DNA of 64,000 nucleotides, taken from Tannerellaceae bacterium (GTDB lineage Bacteria > Bacteroidota > Bacteroidia > Bacteroidales > Tannerellaceae). The position numbers and the translations under genes are program-made. The DNA lies in contig JAITRC010000007.1 of NCBI GenBank assembly GCA_031288615.1, positions 1-64,000 of the forward strand, given 5' to 3'. Numbering within the stretch: the first letter of the stretch is position 1; every line of letters begins with the position of its first letter. Below are positions 1-8,541 of the stretch, in pieces. A model generated the notes under the pieces. The model was not told where the DNA came from. It did not search any database and was given only the letters and a program-made list of their open reading frames with translations.

Positions 1-261
1 CAATCGGCCGGAGTAATATACTTTGACCTTGCTGTTGTAGTAAATGGTTTCTGTCCCTGTTCCTTCTTCTAATACTTTGACGTAGATAGAACCGTTGTTC
101 CCTTCCGAAGGGATTTCCCCGTACGATTCATCCGCCGAGATTTCCTGAAAAGCCAACTTGTTTTGCTCCTTCCATACCTCATCAATCTCCTCCGGCGTTT
201 CTGTCATGCAAGCGGTGCAAGCAAGCACTAAACATACGTATATGTACCTCATTGTCTTCAT
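1..261 (-). CDS. FKBP-type peptidyl-prolyl isomerase lipoprotein, partial
   Basis: This gene runs off the left edge, so only its first 87 codons are present. The start at 261 opens a short hydrophobic signal peptide ending in a lipobox (LVLACTAC), so the protein should be lipid-anchored in the envelope. After an acidic linker, the segment GSIYVKVLEEGTG...VKVYYSGRL matches the beginning of an FKBP domain, which catalyses proline cis-trans isomerisation. The catalytic core lies outside the window. It sits 33 nt behind glyS on the same strand and is probably co-transcribed with it. The family call rests on this N-terminal piece only. Confidence 0.7.
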   Translation of the reverse strand, partial: MKTMRYIYVCLVLACTACMTETPEEIDEVWKEQNKLAFQEISADESYGEIPSEGNNGSIYVKVLEEGTGTETIYYNSKVKVYYSGRL

Positions 262-294
262 GTTGTGAGCTTTTGGCAAGTGAGTGAGTTCATT

Positions 295-1839
295 TTAAAC
301 ACACATAAGCAGGGACTTCATGCTGAGTTTTGGAGAGAGGTAATCATAGAGGGCGGGAATGGAGATACGCTCTTGCGACATATCGTCTCGTGAACGGACG
401 GTTACGCTATTATTAAGGAGGGTTTCATGGTCAATAGTAATACAAAATGGAGTTCCTATGGCGTCTTGTCGACGGTAACGTTTCCCGATAGTATCTTTCT
501 CGTCATATTGACAGCGAAAATCAAATTGAAACAAGTCAACGACTTCCTGTGCCTTTTCCGCAAGCCCATCCTTTTTAACAAGAGGTAGTATAGCAAGTTT
601 AACGGGAGCGAGTGCAGGCGGCAATTTCAGTACAACTCTAGTATCACCTTCCCCCGAAACAGTTTCTTCGTGATAGGATCCGGCGAGCAAGCTAAGGAAG
701 CAACGATCAACCCCAATAGAGGTCTCAATCACGTAAGGAGTGTAGCTCTTATTCCATTCGGGATCAAAGTACTGCACCTTTTTCCCCGAAAACTTCTCAT
801 GCTGACTCAAATCGAAATCTGTTCGGCTATGGATACCTTCCACTTCTTTGAAACCGAAAGGCATTGCGAACTCTATATCGGTAGCGGCATTGGCGTAGTG
901 TGCCAATTTATCATGATCATGAAAGCGGTATTTGGCGTCGCCCAATCCCATAGCCTTGTGCCAGCGTAACCGGACTTCTTTCCAATGGTTGAACCAAGAC
1001 ATTTCTTCACCCGGCCGGACGAAAAACTGCATCTCCATCTGTTCAAATTCCCTCATGCGGAAGATAAACTGACGTGCGACGATCTCATTACGGAAGGCCT
1101 TGCCTATTTGTGCAATACCAAAGGGAATCTTCATCCGCCCGGTTTTCTGTACATTCAAGAAGTTGACGAAAATTCCTTGAGCGGTTTCCGGACGGAGGTA
1201 AACTTTAAGCGATCCCTCAACCGTTGAACCCATTTCTGTGGAGAACATCAAGTTGAATTGCCGTACATCCGTCCAGTTACGGCTACCTGATACGGGACAG
1301 GCGATTTCACAATCAAGGATGATTTGTCGAAGCTCTCCTAAATCGGTTGCGTTCATTGCACGGGTAAAACGTTCGTGCACAACATTCCATTTAGCCTGGT
1401 GTTCTTTCACGCGGGGATTGGTGGATAAAAATTGTGCCTTGTCAAAAGTATCCCCAAATCGCTGGGCTGCCTTTTCCGTTTCTTTAGCGATTTTATCTTC
1501 AATTTTAGCCAAATACTCCTCAATCAGGACATCGGCGCGGTAACGTTTTTTTGAATCTTTATTGTCAATGAGGGGATCGTTGAAGGCATCCACGTGTCCG
1601 GAGGCTTTCCATATAGTGGGGTGCATGAAGATAGCGGAATCTATCCCCACGACATTTTTGTGAAGTAAGGTCATGCTTTCCCACCAATACCGCTTGATAT
1701 TGTTTTTGAGTTCAACGCCTTGCTGTCCATAGTCATAGACGGCACCTAAACCATCATAGAGTTCAGAAGAGGGGAAAACAAATCCATACTCTTTACAATG
1801 GGCGATTAATTTTTTGAAAACATCTTCCTGTTGCGCCAT
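295..1839 (-). CDS. glyS: Glycine--tRNA ligase (dimeric class II type)
   Basis: Charges tRNA-Gly in the cytoplasm. The 514-residue length and single-chain layout fit the alpha2 (archaeal/eukaryotic-like) GlyRS rather than the alpha2beta2 form. Visible signatures are the N-terminal catalytic start (SSELYDGLGAVYDYGQQG), RPETAQGIFVNF, the motif 2 region FRNEIVARQFIFRMREFEQME near the middle, and a C-terminal anticodon-binding part with RYRRQDAIGTPFCITID. The start follows the argF' stop by 41 nt and the FKBP lipoprotein gene follows on the same strand, so argF'-glyS-FKBP looks like one unit. Confidence 0.96.
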   Translation of the reverse strand: MAQQEDVFKKLIAHCKEYGFVFPSSELYDGLGAVYDYGQQGVELKNNIKRYWWESMTLLHKNVVGIDSAIFMHPTIWKASGHVDAFNDPLIDNKDSKKRYRADVLIEEYLAKIEDKIAKETEKAAQRFGDTFDKAQFLSTNPRVKEHQAKWNVVHERFTRAMNATDLGELRQIILDCEIACPVSGSRNWTDVRQFNLMFSTEMGSTVEGSLKVYLRPETAQGIFVNFLNVQKTGRMKIPFGIAQIGKAFRNEIVARQFIFRMREFEQMEMQFFVRPGEEMSWFNHWKEVRLRWHKAMGLGDAKYRFHDHDKLAHYANAATDIEFAMPFGFKEVEGIHSRTDFDLSQHEKFSGKKVQYFDPEWNKSYTPYVIETSIGVDRCFLSLLAGSYHEETVSGEGDTRVVLKLPPALAPVKLAILPLVKKDGLAEKAQEVVDLFQFDFRCQYDEKDTIGKRYRRQDAIGTPFCITIDHETLLNNSVTVRSRDDMSQERISIPALYDYLSPKLSMKSLLMCV

Positions 1840-1880
1840 AATGCCGATCTTTTTGTTTGGGTAGCAAAGTAACGGATTTC

Positions 1881-2837
1881 TCAGTCTGTCAGCAAACGCT
1901 TTAGGACAGTTTGGGCGGAGATTTCCCGATTGGCCGCTTCCTGAATAACAATACTTTGAGGGCTTTCTATTACATCGTCTGTCACAATCATGTTGCGCCT
2001 TACAGGAAGACAGTGCATAAAATAGGCGTTATTAGTGAGTGCCATTGTCACTGTATCTACTGTCCATGCACGATCTTTACTCAATATTTGTCCATAGTTA
2101 GGATCTGTGTATGCCGCCCAGTTTTTTGCATAGACGAAATCAGCACCCTTAAAGGCTTTCTCACGGTCGTATTCTATGCGAGCATTCCCAACAAAAGAAG
2201 GGTCAAGCTCATAACCCTCCGGATGCGTGATGACAAGCTCATAACCTGCAGCGTTGATCCATTCGGCAAAACTGTTAGGAACGGCCTGCGGCAACGCACG
2301 GGGATGAGGCGCCCATGAAAGCACTACTTTAGGGTGAGTCGTTTTTTTATACTCTTCAATGGTGATCAAGTCGGCAAAACTTTGCAGAGGGTGACGTGTG
2401 GCTGCCTCCATGCTGAATACCGGTCGGCCTGAGTGGAGGATGAATTGGTTGAGTATCTTTTCCGAATAATCATCTTCCTTGCTTTCAAACCGTGCAAAAG
2501 AACGAATCCCGATGAGGTCACAATAACAACCCATCACAGGAATGGCTTCCAAAAGATGCTCCGGCTTGTCTCCATCCATCACAACCCCTCTTTCCGTTTC
2601 CAGTTTCCAAGCACCATGGTTCACATCCAATACAATAGTATTCATCCCCAAATTGGTCGCCGCTTTCTGTGTACTTAATCTTGTCCGGAGGCTTGAGTTG
2701 AAAAAAATCATCAACAGCGTTTTATTTTTTCCGACATCTTGAAAACGAAACCTGTCACGTTTAATTTCCAGAGCCTCATTAATAGCCACTTGTAAATTCC
2801 CGATATCTTCTACACACACAAATTTCTTCATATCCAA
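1881..2837 (-). CDS. argF': N-succinylornithine carbamoyltransferase (ArgF')
   Basis: Arginine biosynthesis step in which carbamoyl phosphate is added to an N-acylated ornithine. The carbamoyl-phosphate loop is seen as SSLRTRLS (residues 48-55), and HCLPVRRN near the C-terminus belongs to the transcarbamylase fold. In the 80s loop the sequence reads DGDKPEHL, with Pro92 where acetylornithine enzymes have Glu. In the Bacteroides fragilis enzyme the equivalent proline marks preference for succinylornithine. The 318-residue length is normal. Acyl-donor preference is inferred from that one loop and from close overall resemblance to the Bacteroides protein. Confidence 0.93.
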   Translation of the reverse strand: MDMKKFVCVEDIGNLQVAINEALEIKRDRFRFQDVGKNKTLLMIFFNSSLRTRLSTQKAATNLGMNTIVLDVNHGAWKLETERGVVMDGDKPEHLLEAIPVMGCYCDLIGIRSFARFESKEDDYSEKILNQFILHSGRPVFSMEAATRHPLQSFADLITIEEYKKTTHPKVVLSWAPHPRALPQAVPNSFAEWINAAGYELVITHPEGYELDPSFVGNARIEYDREKAFKGADFVYAKNWAAYTDPNYGQILSKDRAWTVDTVTMALTNNAYFMHCLPVRRNMIVTDDVIESPQSIVIQEAANREISAQTVLKRLLTD

Positions 2838-2962
2838 CCTACTGATTTATATATTATTCTCCGAAAAGGGTAAGTCTCCGAAACCTCTTGCAAGGATACA
2901 CATTTCGCAAAAATATTTACTTCTCACGCAGGAGAAACCTTTAAGTAGTTTAAAAGGTGGAG

Positions 2963-3838
2963 TTATCCAATATTCTCGACCGTTATCTCTTTATTGATTT
3001 TCCGGATCAATCCTTGAAGGACTGTACCCGGCCCTGACTCAATGAAGTGATCTGCTCCGTCGGCTATCATATTTTGCACACTTTGCGTCCAACGAACGGG
3101 GGCAGTTAATTGTGTAATTAGATTGGTCTTTATCACCTCCGGATCCATAGATGGTTTGGCATTCACATTCTGATAAACAGGACATGTGGGACGAGAGAAA
3201 GGTGTAACACCAATTGCCGTCTCCAATTCGGTACGCGCAGATTCCATTAAAGGCGAATGGAATGCTCCTCCCACTACGAGCTTGAGTGCCCGTTTTGCAC
3301 CCGCTTCCAGAAGTTTTGCGCAGGCTACTTCTATCCCGTCAATTGTCCCCGAAATGACGACTTGTCCGGGACAATTATAATTGGCACAAACCACAACATC
3401 CTCCACCTTACTGCAAATATCCTCCACCACCTCATCGGGAAGACCAAGTACGGCTGCCATCGTGGAAGCCTTCTGTTCGCAAGCCTTTTGCATGGCTTGT
3501 GCACGTATTGCTACAAGCTGTAACCCATCTTCAAACGACAAAGCCCCTGCTACCACAAGTGCTGAGAACTCTCCCAAAGAGTGCCCTGCCACCATATCAG
3601 GATGAAAATTGTCTAATTTCTTTACTGCCGCTACCGAATGAAGAAAGACTGCCGGTTGTGTCACTTTCGTTTGCTTCAAATCTTCAACTGATCCTTCGAA
3701 CATCAGTTTTGTGATTTTAAAACCAAGCAGGCTATCTGCTTGATCGAACAAAGCTCGTGCAGCTTCGTGGGTTTCATACAAAGATTTACCCATACCGGAG
3801 AATTGAGCAGCTTGCCCTGGGAAAACGAATGCTTTCAT
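2963..3838 (-). CDS. fabD: Malonyl CoA-acyl carrier protein transacylase
   Basis: Transfers malonyl groups from CoA to acyl carrier protein for fatty acid synthesis. The 291-residue protein shows the oxyanion segment FPGQAAQ (Gln9), the nucleophile elbow GHSLGE with Ser87, an arginine in IRAQAM and the catalytic histidine in GAFHSPLM (His194). The usual GQGxQ is GQAAQ here, a mild change. It is a single-gene unit on the minus strand, with a TACTTTTG box at 3896-3889 upstream. Other fab genes lie elsewhere (fabH at 41 kb). Confidence 0.96.
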   Translation of the reverse strand: MKAFVFPGQAAQFSGMGKSLYETHEAARALFDQADSLLGFKITKLMFEGSVEDLKQTKVTQPAVFLHSVAAVKKLDNFHPDMVAGHSLGEFSALVVAGALSFEDGLQLVAIRAQAMQKACEQKASTMAAVLGLPDEVVEDICSKVEDVVVCANYNCPGQVVISGTIDGIEVACAKLLEAGAKRALKLVVGGAFHSPLMESARTELETAIGVTPFSRPTCPVYQNVNAKPSMDPEVIKTNLITQLTAPVRWTQSVQNMIADGADHFIESGPGTVLQGLIRKINKEITVENIG

Positions 3839-3888
3839 CTGGTTATTCTCAATTGAAGTTGAACGTTTCTTGAATTAATTGGCGGGCA

Positions 3889-3896
3889 CAAAAGTA
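3889..3896 (-). promoter_or_regulatory. Putative -7 box of fabD
   Basis: TACTTTTG on the minus strand matches the Bacteroidetes -7 consensus TAnnTTTG and lies about 50 nt before the fabD start. No clear -33 TTTG is visible, so the call is tentative. Confidence 0.45.
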
Positions 3897-3926
3897 AGAA
3901 ATCCGCTTTGACGAGTTTAATGGCCG

Positions 3927-4547
3927 TTAAGGTTGAGGGGTAAAGTTGACGGATCTCAACGTTTCCAATCTTTTCTGTAAAGCATCCTTGTGATTAATTC
4001 GGACGGTAAGCCGGATACAGCAACGAATATCGGTTATGCACTCTTGTACCTTTGCTCCGCTTTCGCGGATCACTTTCAGTACACGGTCTAAGTCTTCGTA
4101 AGCACAAGACAAGGCAAGCTCCGTATCAACAGTACGCAGGATGGGTTTCGCTTTCGTTAACACATCAGCGGCAGCACGGCGGTAAGCAGCCGTTAATCCA
4201 CCTGTCCCCAGCTCTACTCCCCCGAAGTATCGTACCACAATCACAATCACGTCACTCACCCCTGCGGCGCGGATTTGCCCAAGTATAGGTTTCCCTGCCG
4301 TAGACGAAGGTTCTCCATCGTCCCATACCCTATACTCTCCCTCCGCCCCTAACGAATAAGCCCAGCAAACATGACGCGCATCATGATATTGTTTCCTAAA
4401 CCTACCAACCACCTCCTTTACTTCTTCTGTAGATTGTACCGGCAGTACAAAGGAGAGGAAGCGGCTTCTTTTCTCTGAATAAAATCCTTCTGCCATCTCT
4501 TCTATGGCGTTGTAGACATCCTGGATGGTGTTCTTTTCCATGAACAT
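3927..4547 (-). CDS. YigZ/IMPACT family protein
   Basis: A 206-residue member of the UPF0029/IMPACT family. The N-terminal domain has the typical signature (KRSRFLSFVLPV, HDARHVCWAYSLG, DGEPSSTAGKPIL, VIVVRYFGGVELGTGGL), followed by a small ferredoxin-like C-terminal domain of about 70 residues. Bacterial members have no firmly established role; links to ribosome or translation control are inferred from the eukaryotic IMPACT protein. It is transcribed divergently from proS. A second Met two codons in (MFMEKN) is an alternative start. Confidence 0.88.
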   Translation of the reverse strand: MFMEKNTIQDVYNAIEEMAEGFYSEKRSRFLSFVLPVQSTEEVKEVVGRFRKQYHDARHVCWAYSLGAEGEYRVWDDGEPSSTAGKPILGQIRAAGVSDVIVIVVRYFGGVELGTGGLTAAYRRAAADVLTKAKPILRTVDTELALSCAYEDLDRVLKVIRESGAKVQECITDIRCCIRLTVRINHKDALQKRLETLRSVNFTPQP

Positions 4548-4568
4548 AAACTTACGAAAAAAATTTTG

Positions 4569-4601
4569 TTTGGTAAGTAGGGGTTAAGTTGTCTACCTTT
4601 G
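4569..4601 (+). promoter_or_regulatory. Promoter of proS-his-gltD unit
   Basis: TTTG at 4569-4572 and TACCTTTG at 4594-4601, 21 nt apart, match the Bacteroidetes primary sigma promoter. It lies 42 nt before the proS ATG at 4644. Confidence 0.7.
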
Positions 4602-4643
4602 CAGGTCTCTCAAATAAGAAGATAAAGCATTAACGAATTGAGC

Positions 4644-6125
4644 ATGGCCAAGGAATTGAAAGAATTGACTTCGCGTGAAGCAGACTATTCGCAGTGGTAC
4701 CAAGACCTTGTTATTAAAGCAGGTCTGGCAGAGAACTCTGCCGTCAGAGGCTGTATGGTCATCAAACCATACGGCTATGCCATCTGGGAGAAAATGCAAA
4801 GGAAGTTGGACAGGATGTTCAAGGATACAGGACATGAAAACGCCTACTTCCCGCTTCTTATCCCCAAGTCTTTTTTGAGTAAAGAGGCTCAACATGTAGA
4901 AGGTTTTGCCAAAGAGTGCGCTGTGGTGACGCATTACCGGTTGAAAAATGATCCGTCCGGCGGTGGGGTGGTTGTAGATCCCGAAGCTCGCCTTGAGGAA
5001 GAACTAATTATCCGTCCAACATCCGAGACAATTATATGGAATACATATCGTGACTGGATTCAATCGTATCGTGACCTTCCCGTACTGATCAACCAGTGGG
5101 CCAACGTGATGCGTTGGGAGATGCGTACCCGCCTCTTCTTGCGTACAGCCGAATTTCTCTGGCAAGAAGGGCATACAGCCCATGCCACTTGTGAAGAGGC
5201 TCAAGAAGAAGCCGTGAAAATGCAGGAAGTTTACGCGGACTTTGCCCAAAATTTCCTTTGTCTTCCCATTATTAAGGGAGTGAAGACTGAAAGTGAACGT
5301 TTTGCAGGGGCGGTGGAGACCTATACTATTGAGGCGATGATGCAAGACGGTAAAGCCCTTCAAGCGGGAACTTCCCATTTTTTGGGACAGAATTTCGGCA
5401 AAGCTTTTGACGTCTCATTTGTTGACAAGAGCGGTAATAGGGAATACGCTTGGGCTACTTCATGGGGGGTTTCAACCCGTCTTGTGGGGGCACTCGTTAT
5501 GGCGCACTCCGACAATAACGGTCTTGTCCTTCCGCCTAAACTTGCCCCCATACAAGTTGTGTTTATCCCTATCTATAGAAATAAAGAAGAGATTCCGGCC
5601 ATCACCCAAAAACTCTCACCTGTTTTTGATAGGCTTCGTTACCTGAATATTTCTTTCAAGTACGATGATTCCGACAATAAGAAACCAGGTTGGAAATTCT
5701 CCGAATATGAACTCAAAGGTATCCCTTTGCGAGTAGTTGTCGGTCCTCGCGATCTGGAGAACGATACTGTGGAAATAACCCGTCGTGATACTTTGGAAAA
5801 ACAAGTATACCCCATTACAGCGATTGAAACGCGTATAGGAATCCTTCTTGAGGAGATACAGAAGAATATCTACGAGAAAGCACTTGCACTACGTAATTCA
5901 CGCTTGGTTTATACTGACTCTTATGAGGAACTCAAAAAAGCTGTCGAAGAAGGGTTCTTTGTCTATGCCCATTGGGACGGGACACGAGAGACAGAAGCCC
6001 GTATCAAGGCTGAGACTAAGGCAACAATACGCTGTATTCCTGTGGACACCGATTATATTGCCGGTAAATGCGTATTGACGGGACGTCCTTCCCCTTGTCG
6101 TGTTCTTTTCGCTCGTTCTTATTGA
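4644..6125 (+). CDS. proS: Proline--tRNA ligase (archaeal/eukaryotic-type)
   Basis: Charges tRNA-Pro. The 493-residue chain lacks the long editing insertion of the common bacterial form. It shows the ProS type-3 features: [21 protein letters not shown], a C-terminal zinc-like region with [10 protein letters not shown], and a terminal tyrosine (FARSY). I chose ATG 4644 ([16 protein letters not shown]) over the in-frame TTG two codons earlier because it is the conventional codon and matches the family N-terminus. It heads a run with hisD, hisC and gltD. Confidence 0.96.
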   Translation: MAKELKELTSREADYSQWYQDLVIKAGLAENSAVRGCMVIKPYGYAIWEKMQRKLDRMFKDTGHENAYFPLLIPKSFLSKEAQHVEGFAKECAVVTHYRLKNDPSGGGVVVDPEARLEEELIIRPTSETIIWNTYRDWIQSYRDLPVLINQWANVMRWEMRTRLFLRTAEFLWQEGHTAHATCEEAQEEAVKMQEVYADFAQNFLCLPIIKGVKTESERFAGAVETYTIEAMMQDGKALQAGTSHFLGQNFGKAFDVSFVDKSGNREYAWATSWGVSTRLVGALVMAHSDNNGLVLPPKLAPIQVVFIPIYRNKEEIPAITQKLSPVFDRLRYLNISFKYDDSDNKKPGWKFSEYELKGIPLRVVVGPRDLENDTVEITRRDTLEKQVYPITAIETRIGILLEEIQKNIYEKALALRNSRLVYTDSYEELKKAVEEGFFVYAHWDGTRETEARIKAETKATIRCIPVDTDYIAGKCVLTGRPSPCRVLFARSY

Positions 6126-6135
6126 CAGAAAGGTT

Positions 6136-7422
6136 ATGGACATCATCAAATACCCATCTCGTGATAGCTGGGAGAATATCGCCCTGCGGCCGACAGTTGA
6201 TTTTACCCTTTTGCATGAGACTGTTCGTATAGTCATTGATAAGGTTCGTCGAGGCGGTGATGAAGCTGTTCGCCGTTGCGGAGAGGATTTTGACAAGGTA
6301 CGTATCGGTACATTGCGTATTGGACGTGAAGAATTGGCGGAAGCGTCCAAATTGTTGCCCGGCGAAGTGAAAGATGCCTTACGGATAGCGGCGGAAAATA
6401 TCCGCGCTTTCCATGCAGCCCAACGGTTTGAGGACATCACGGTGGAAACGATGCCCGGTGTGGCCTGCCGGCAAAAAGCAGTCCCGATAGAAAAGGTCGG
6501 ATTATACATTCCCGGAGGAACGGCACCACTTTGCTCCACAGTCCTGATGCTTGCCATACCGGCTTCTTTGGCAGGTTGTAAGGAGATAGTTCTCTGTACA
6601 CCACCCGATACTGCCGGTAAAGTACATCCTGCCATCCTCTTTGCCGCCGAGCTGGCAGGCATTCGGACGATATGCAAAGTCGGCGGTATTCAAGCCATTG
6701 CCGCGATGGCTTATGGGACAGAAAGTATCCCGAAGGTGTATAAGATATTCGGACCAGGTAACCGTTATGTGACTGCCGCCAAGCAACTCATCAGCATTTC
6801 CGGCACGACTATTGACATGCCTGCAGGTCCTTCGGAAGTAGAAGTTTTAGCCGACGGTTCTGCTAATCCCGTTTTTGTAGCTGCCGATCTTCTTTCGCAA
6901 GCCGAACATGGAGCCGATAGTCAATCCTTGTTGGTGACTACTGATGAAGCCCTTATTCCTGCCGTCCTCCGTTGCATAGATGAACAACTACCTCGACTGC
7001 CTCGTCGTGAATTTGCTGCCCAAGCTCTTTCCCATAGCCGCATTGTACTCTTTGAGAATGAGAATGAGGCCGTCGATTTTACAAATCTATATGCTCCCGA
7101 GCATCTCATCATCCAGACAGCCAATTACCATTCTCTTGCCGATCGTATCTTGAATGCCGGAAGTGTTTTCCTCGGGGCTTTTACTCCTGAAAGCGCCGGT
7201 GATTATGCTTCCGGTGTCAACCATACCTTGCCGACAGGGGGGCATGCCCATGCTTGTAGCGGTGTGAACCTGGACAGTTTTATGAAGAAGATTACTTTTC
7301 AAGAGATCACTCCCGAAGGCCTTGCCCGGCTTGCACCCACGCTTTGTACACTCGCCACCTGTGAACAGCTCGAAGGCCATCGTGCGGCCGTTACTGTCCG
7401 TACCGATAATCTTAAGTACTGA
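6136..7422 (+). CDS. hisD: Histidinol dehydrogenase
   Basis: Oxidises histidinol to histidine in two NAD-dependent steps, the end of the histidine pathway. The 428-residue protein shows YIPGGTAPLCSTVLM, the FGPGNRYVTAAKQ segment, the DMPAGPSEVEVLAD motif, EHGADSQSLLVT with a catalytic histidine, and GVNHTLPTGGHA near the zinc site. An upstream extension is open but would overlap proS, so ATG 6136 (10 nt after the proS stop) is preferred. hisG does not precede it and hisB does not follow hisC, so the usual Bacteroidetes hisGDCB order is broken here. Confidence 0.96.
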   Translation: MDIIKYPSRDSWENIALRPTVDFTLLHETVRIVIDKVRRGGDEAVRRCGEDFDKVRIGTLRIGREELAEASKLLPGEVKDALRIAAENIRAFHAAQRFEDITVETMPGVACRQKAVPIEKVGLYIPGGTAPLCSTVLMLAIPASLAGCKEIVLCTPPDTAGKVHPAILFAAELAGIRTICKVGGIQAIAAMAYGTESIPKVYKIFGPGNRYVTAAKQLISISGTTIDMPAGPSEVEVLADGSANPVFVAADLLSQAEHGADSQSLLVTTDEALIPAVLRCIDEQLPRLPRREFAAQALSHSRIVLFENENEAVDFTNLYAPEHLIIQTANYHSLADRILNAGSVFLGAFTPESAGDYASGVNHTLPTGGHAHACSGVNLDSFMKKITFQEITPEGLARLAPTLCTLATCEQLEGHRAAVTVRTDNLKY

Positions 7423-7431
7423 ACTGATCTG

Positions 7432-8484
7432 ATGAACACATCCGATATACAAGGGTTACTTCGTAAAAACATTTGCGAACTTCAGCCTTATTCTTCTGCC
7501 CGTCATGAGTTTCATGGCGAGGCTTCCATCTATCTTGATGCCAACGAGAACCCTCATCCTTACCCATACAGTCGGTATCCCGATCCCTTTCAACGTCAAC
7601 TGAAAGCCTATCTCTCCGAGAAAAAAGGGATTGAGGTTGATCGCATTTTCTTAGGGAACGGAAGTGACGAAGTCATAGATCTCCTCATCCGTGCTTTCTG
7701 CGATCCCTGCAAAGACAATATAATTACCCTCACCCCTTCCTATGGTATGTATGAAGTGGCGGCACAGGTAAATGATGTGGAGTGTATTAAGGTATCTCTT
7801 GCCGATCGCTTTCAACTCAACCCCGATGCCTTACTTCATGCCGTTATTCCAAACAGAACTAAGATTGCTTTTCTCTGTTCACCCAATAATCCGACAGGGA
7901 ACCTCTTAGACAGGACGGCTGTTCGTGCGGTATTGGAAAACTTTCCGGGTATCGTCGTTGTAGATGAGGCTTACATTGACTTCGCTTCTGCTCCTTCGAT
8001 GACCGGATTGTTGGATGATTTTCCCCGTCTGGTTGTGATGCAAACCCTTTCCAAGGCATGGGGAGCGGCAGGTATCCGCTTGGGTATGGCCTTCGCTTCT
8101 TCGCAGATAGTCAAGGTGCTTTCCCGTATTAAGATACCTTATAATATCAGCCAACTCACGCTGGACTATGCGCTTGCCCATCTTGCCGATACTGCTACAA
8201 TGGAGCGTAACCTCCGCAGTATCCTTGCAGAACGGGAAATGCTCCGGACAGCCTTGTCGATGCCCCCGTATAAATTCTGTGTATACCCTTCAGAGGCTAA
8301 TTATCTACTTGTGGATGTCGGTAATGCCCAAGCATGGTATCACCAACTTGTTACACAAGGGATTGTTGTCCGAAACCGCTCAAACATCACTATGTGTGAG
8401 GGTTGTCTCCGGATTACCGTAGGGACCCCCGAAGAGAATAAACTACTTCTGCAAGCCTTACAGAATCCCCCTGCTCCCGAATAG
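7432..8484 (+). CDS. hisC: Histidinol-phosphate aminotransferase
   Basis: PLP-dependent transamination of imidazole-acetol phosphate to histidinol phosphate. In 350 residues it shows DANENP (substrate loop), GNGSDE, PNNPTG (151-156), DEAYIDF and the Schiff-base lysine Lys208 in TLSKAWGAAGIRLG, all standard for aminotransferase class I/II HisC. It begins 9 nt after hisD and is clearly co-transcribed with it. Confidence 0.96.
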   Translation: MNTSDIQGLLRKNICELQPYSSARHEFHGEASIYLDANENPHPYPYSRYPDPFQRQLKAYLSEKKGIEVDRIFLGNGSDEVIDLLIRAFCDPCKDNIITLTPSYGMYEVAAQVNDVECIKVSLADRFQLNPDALLHAVIPNRTKIAFLCSPNNPTGNLLDRTAVRAVLENFPGIVVVDEAYIDFASAPSMTGLLDDFPRLVVMQTLSKAWGAAGIRLGMAFASSQIVKVLSRIKIPYNISQLTLDYALAHLADTATMERNLRSILAEREMLRTALSMPPYKFCVYPSEANYLLVDVGNAQAWYHQLVTQGIVVRNRSNITMCEGCLRITVGTPEENKLLLQALQNPPAPE

Positions 8485-8541
8485 TCTATCTGGCTTTATT
8501 TACTACCTTCGCGCCGTCGAAAACATCAGTAAGTCCGAACC

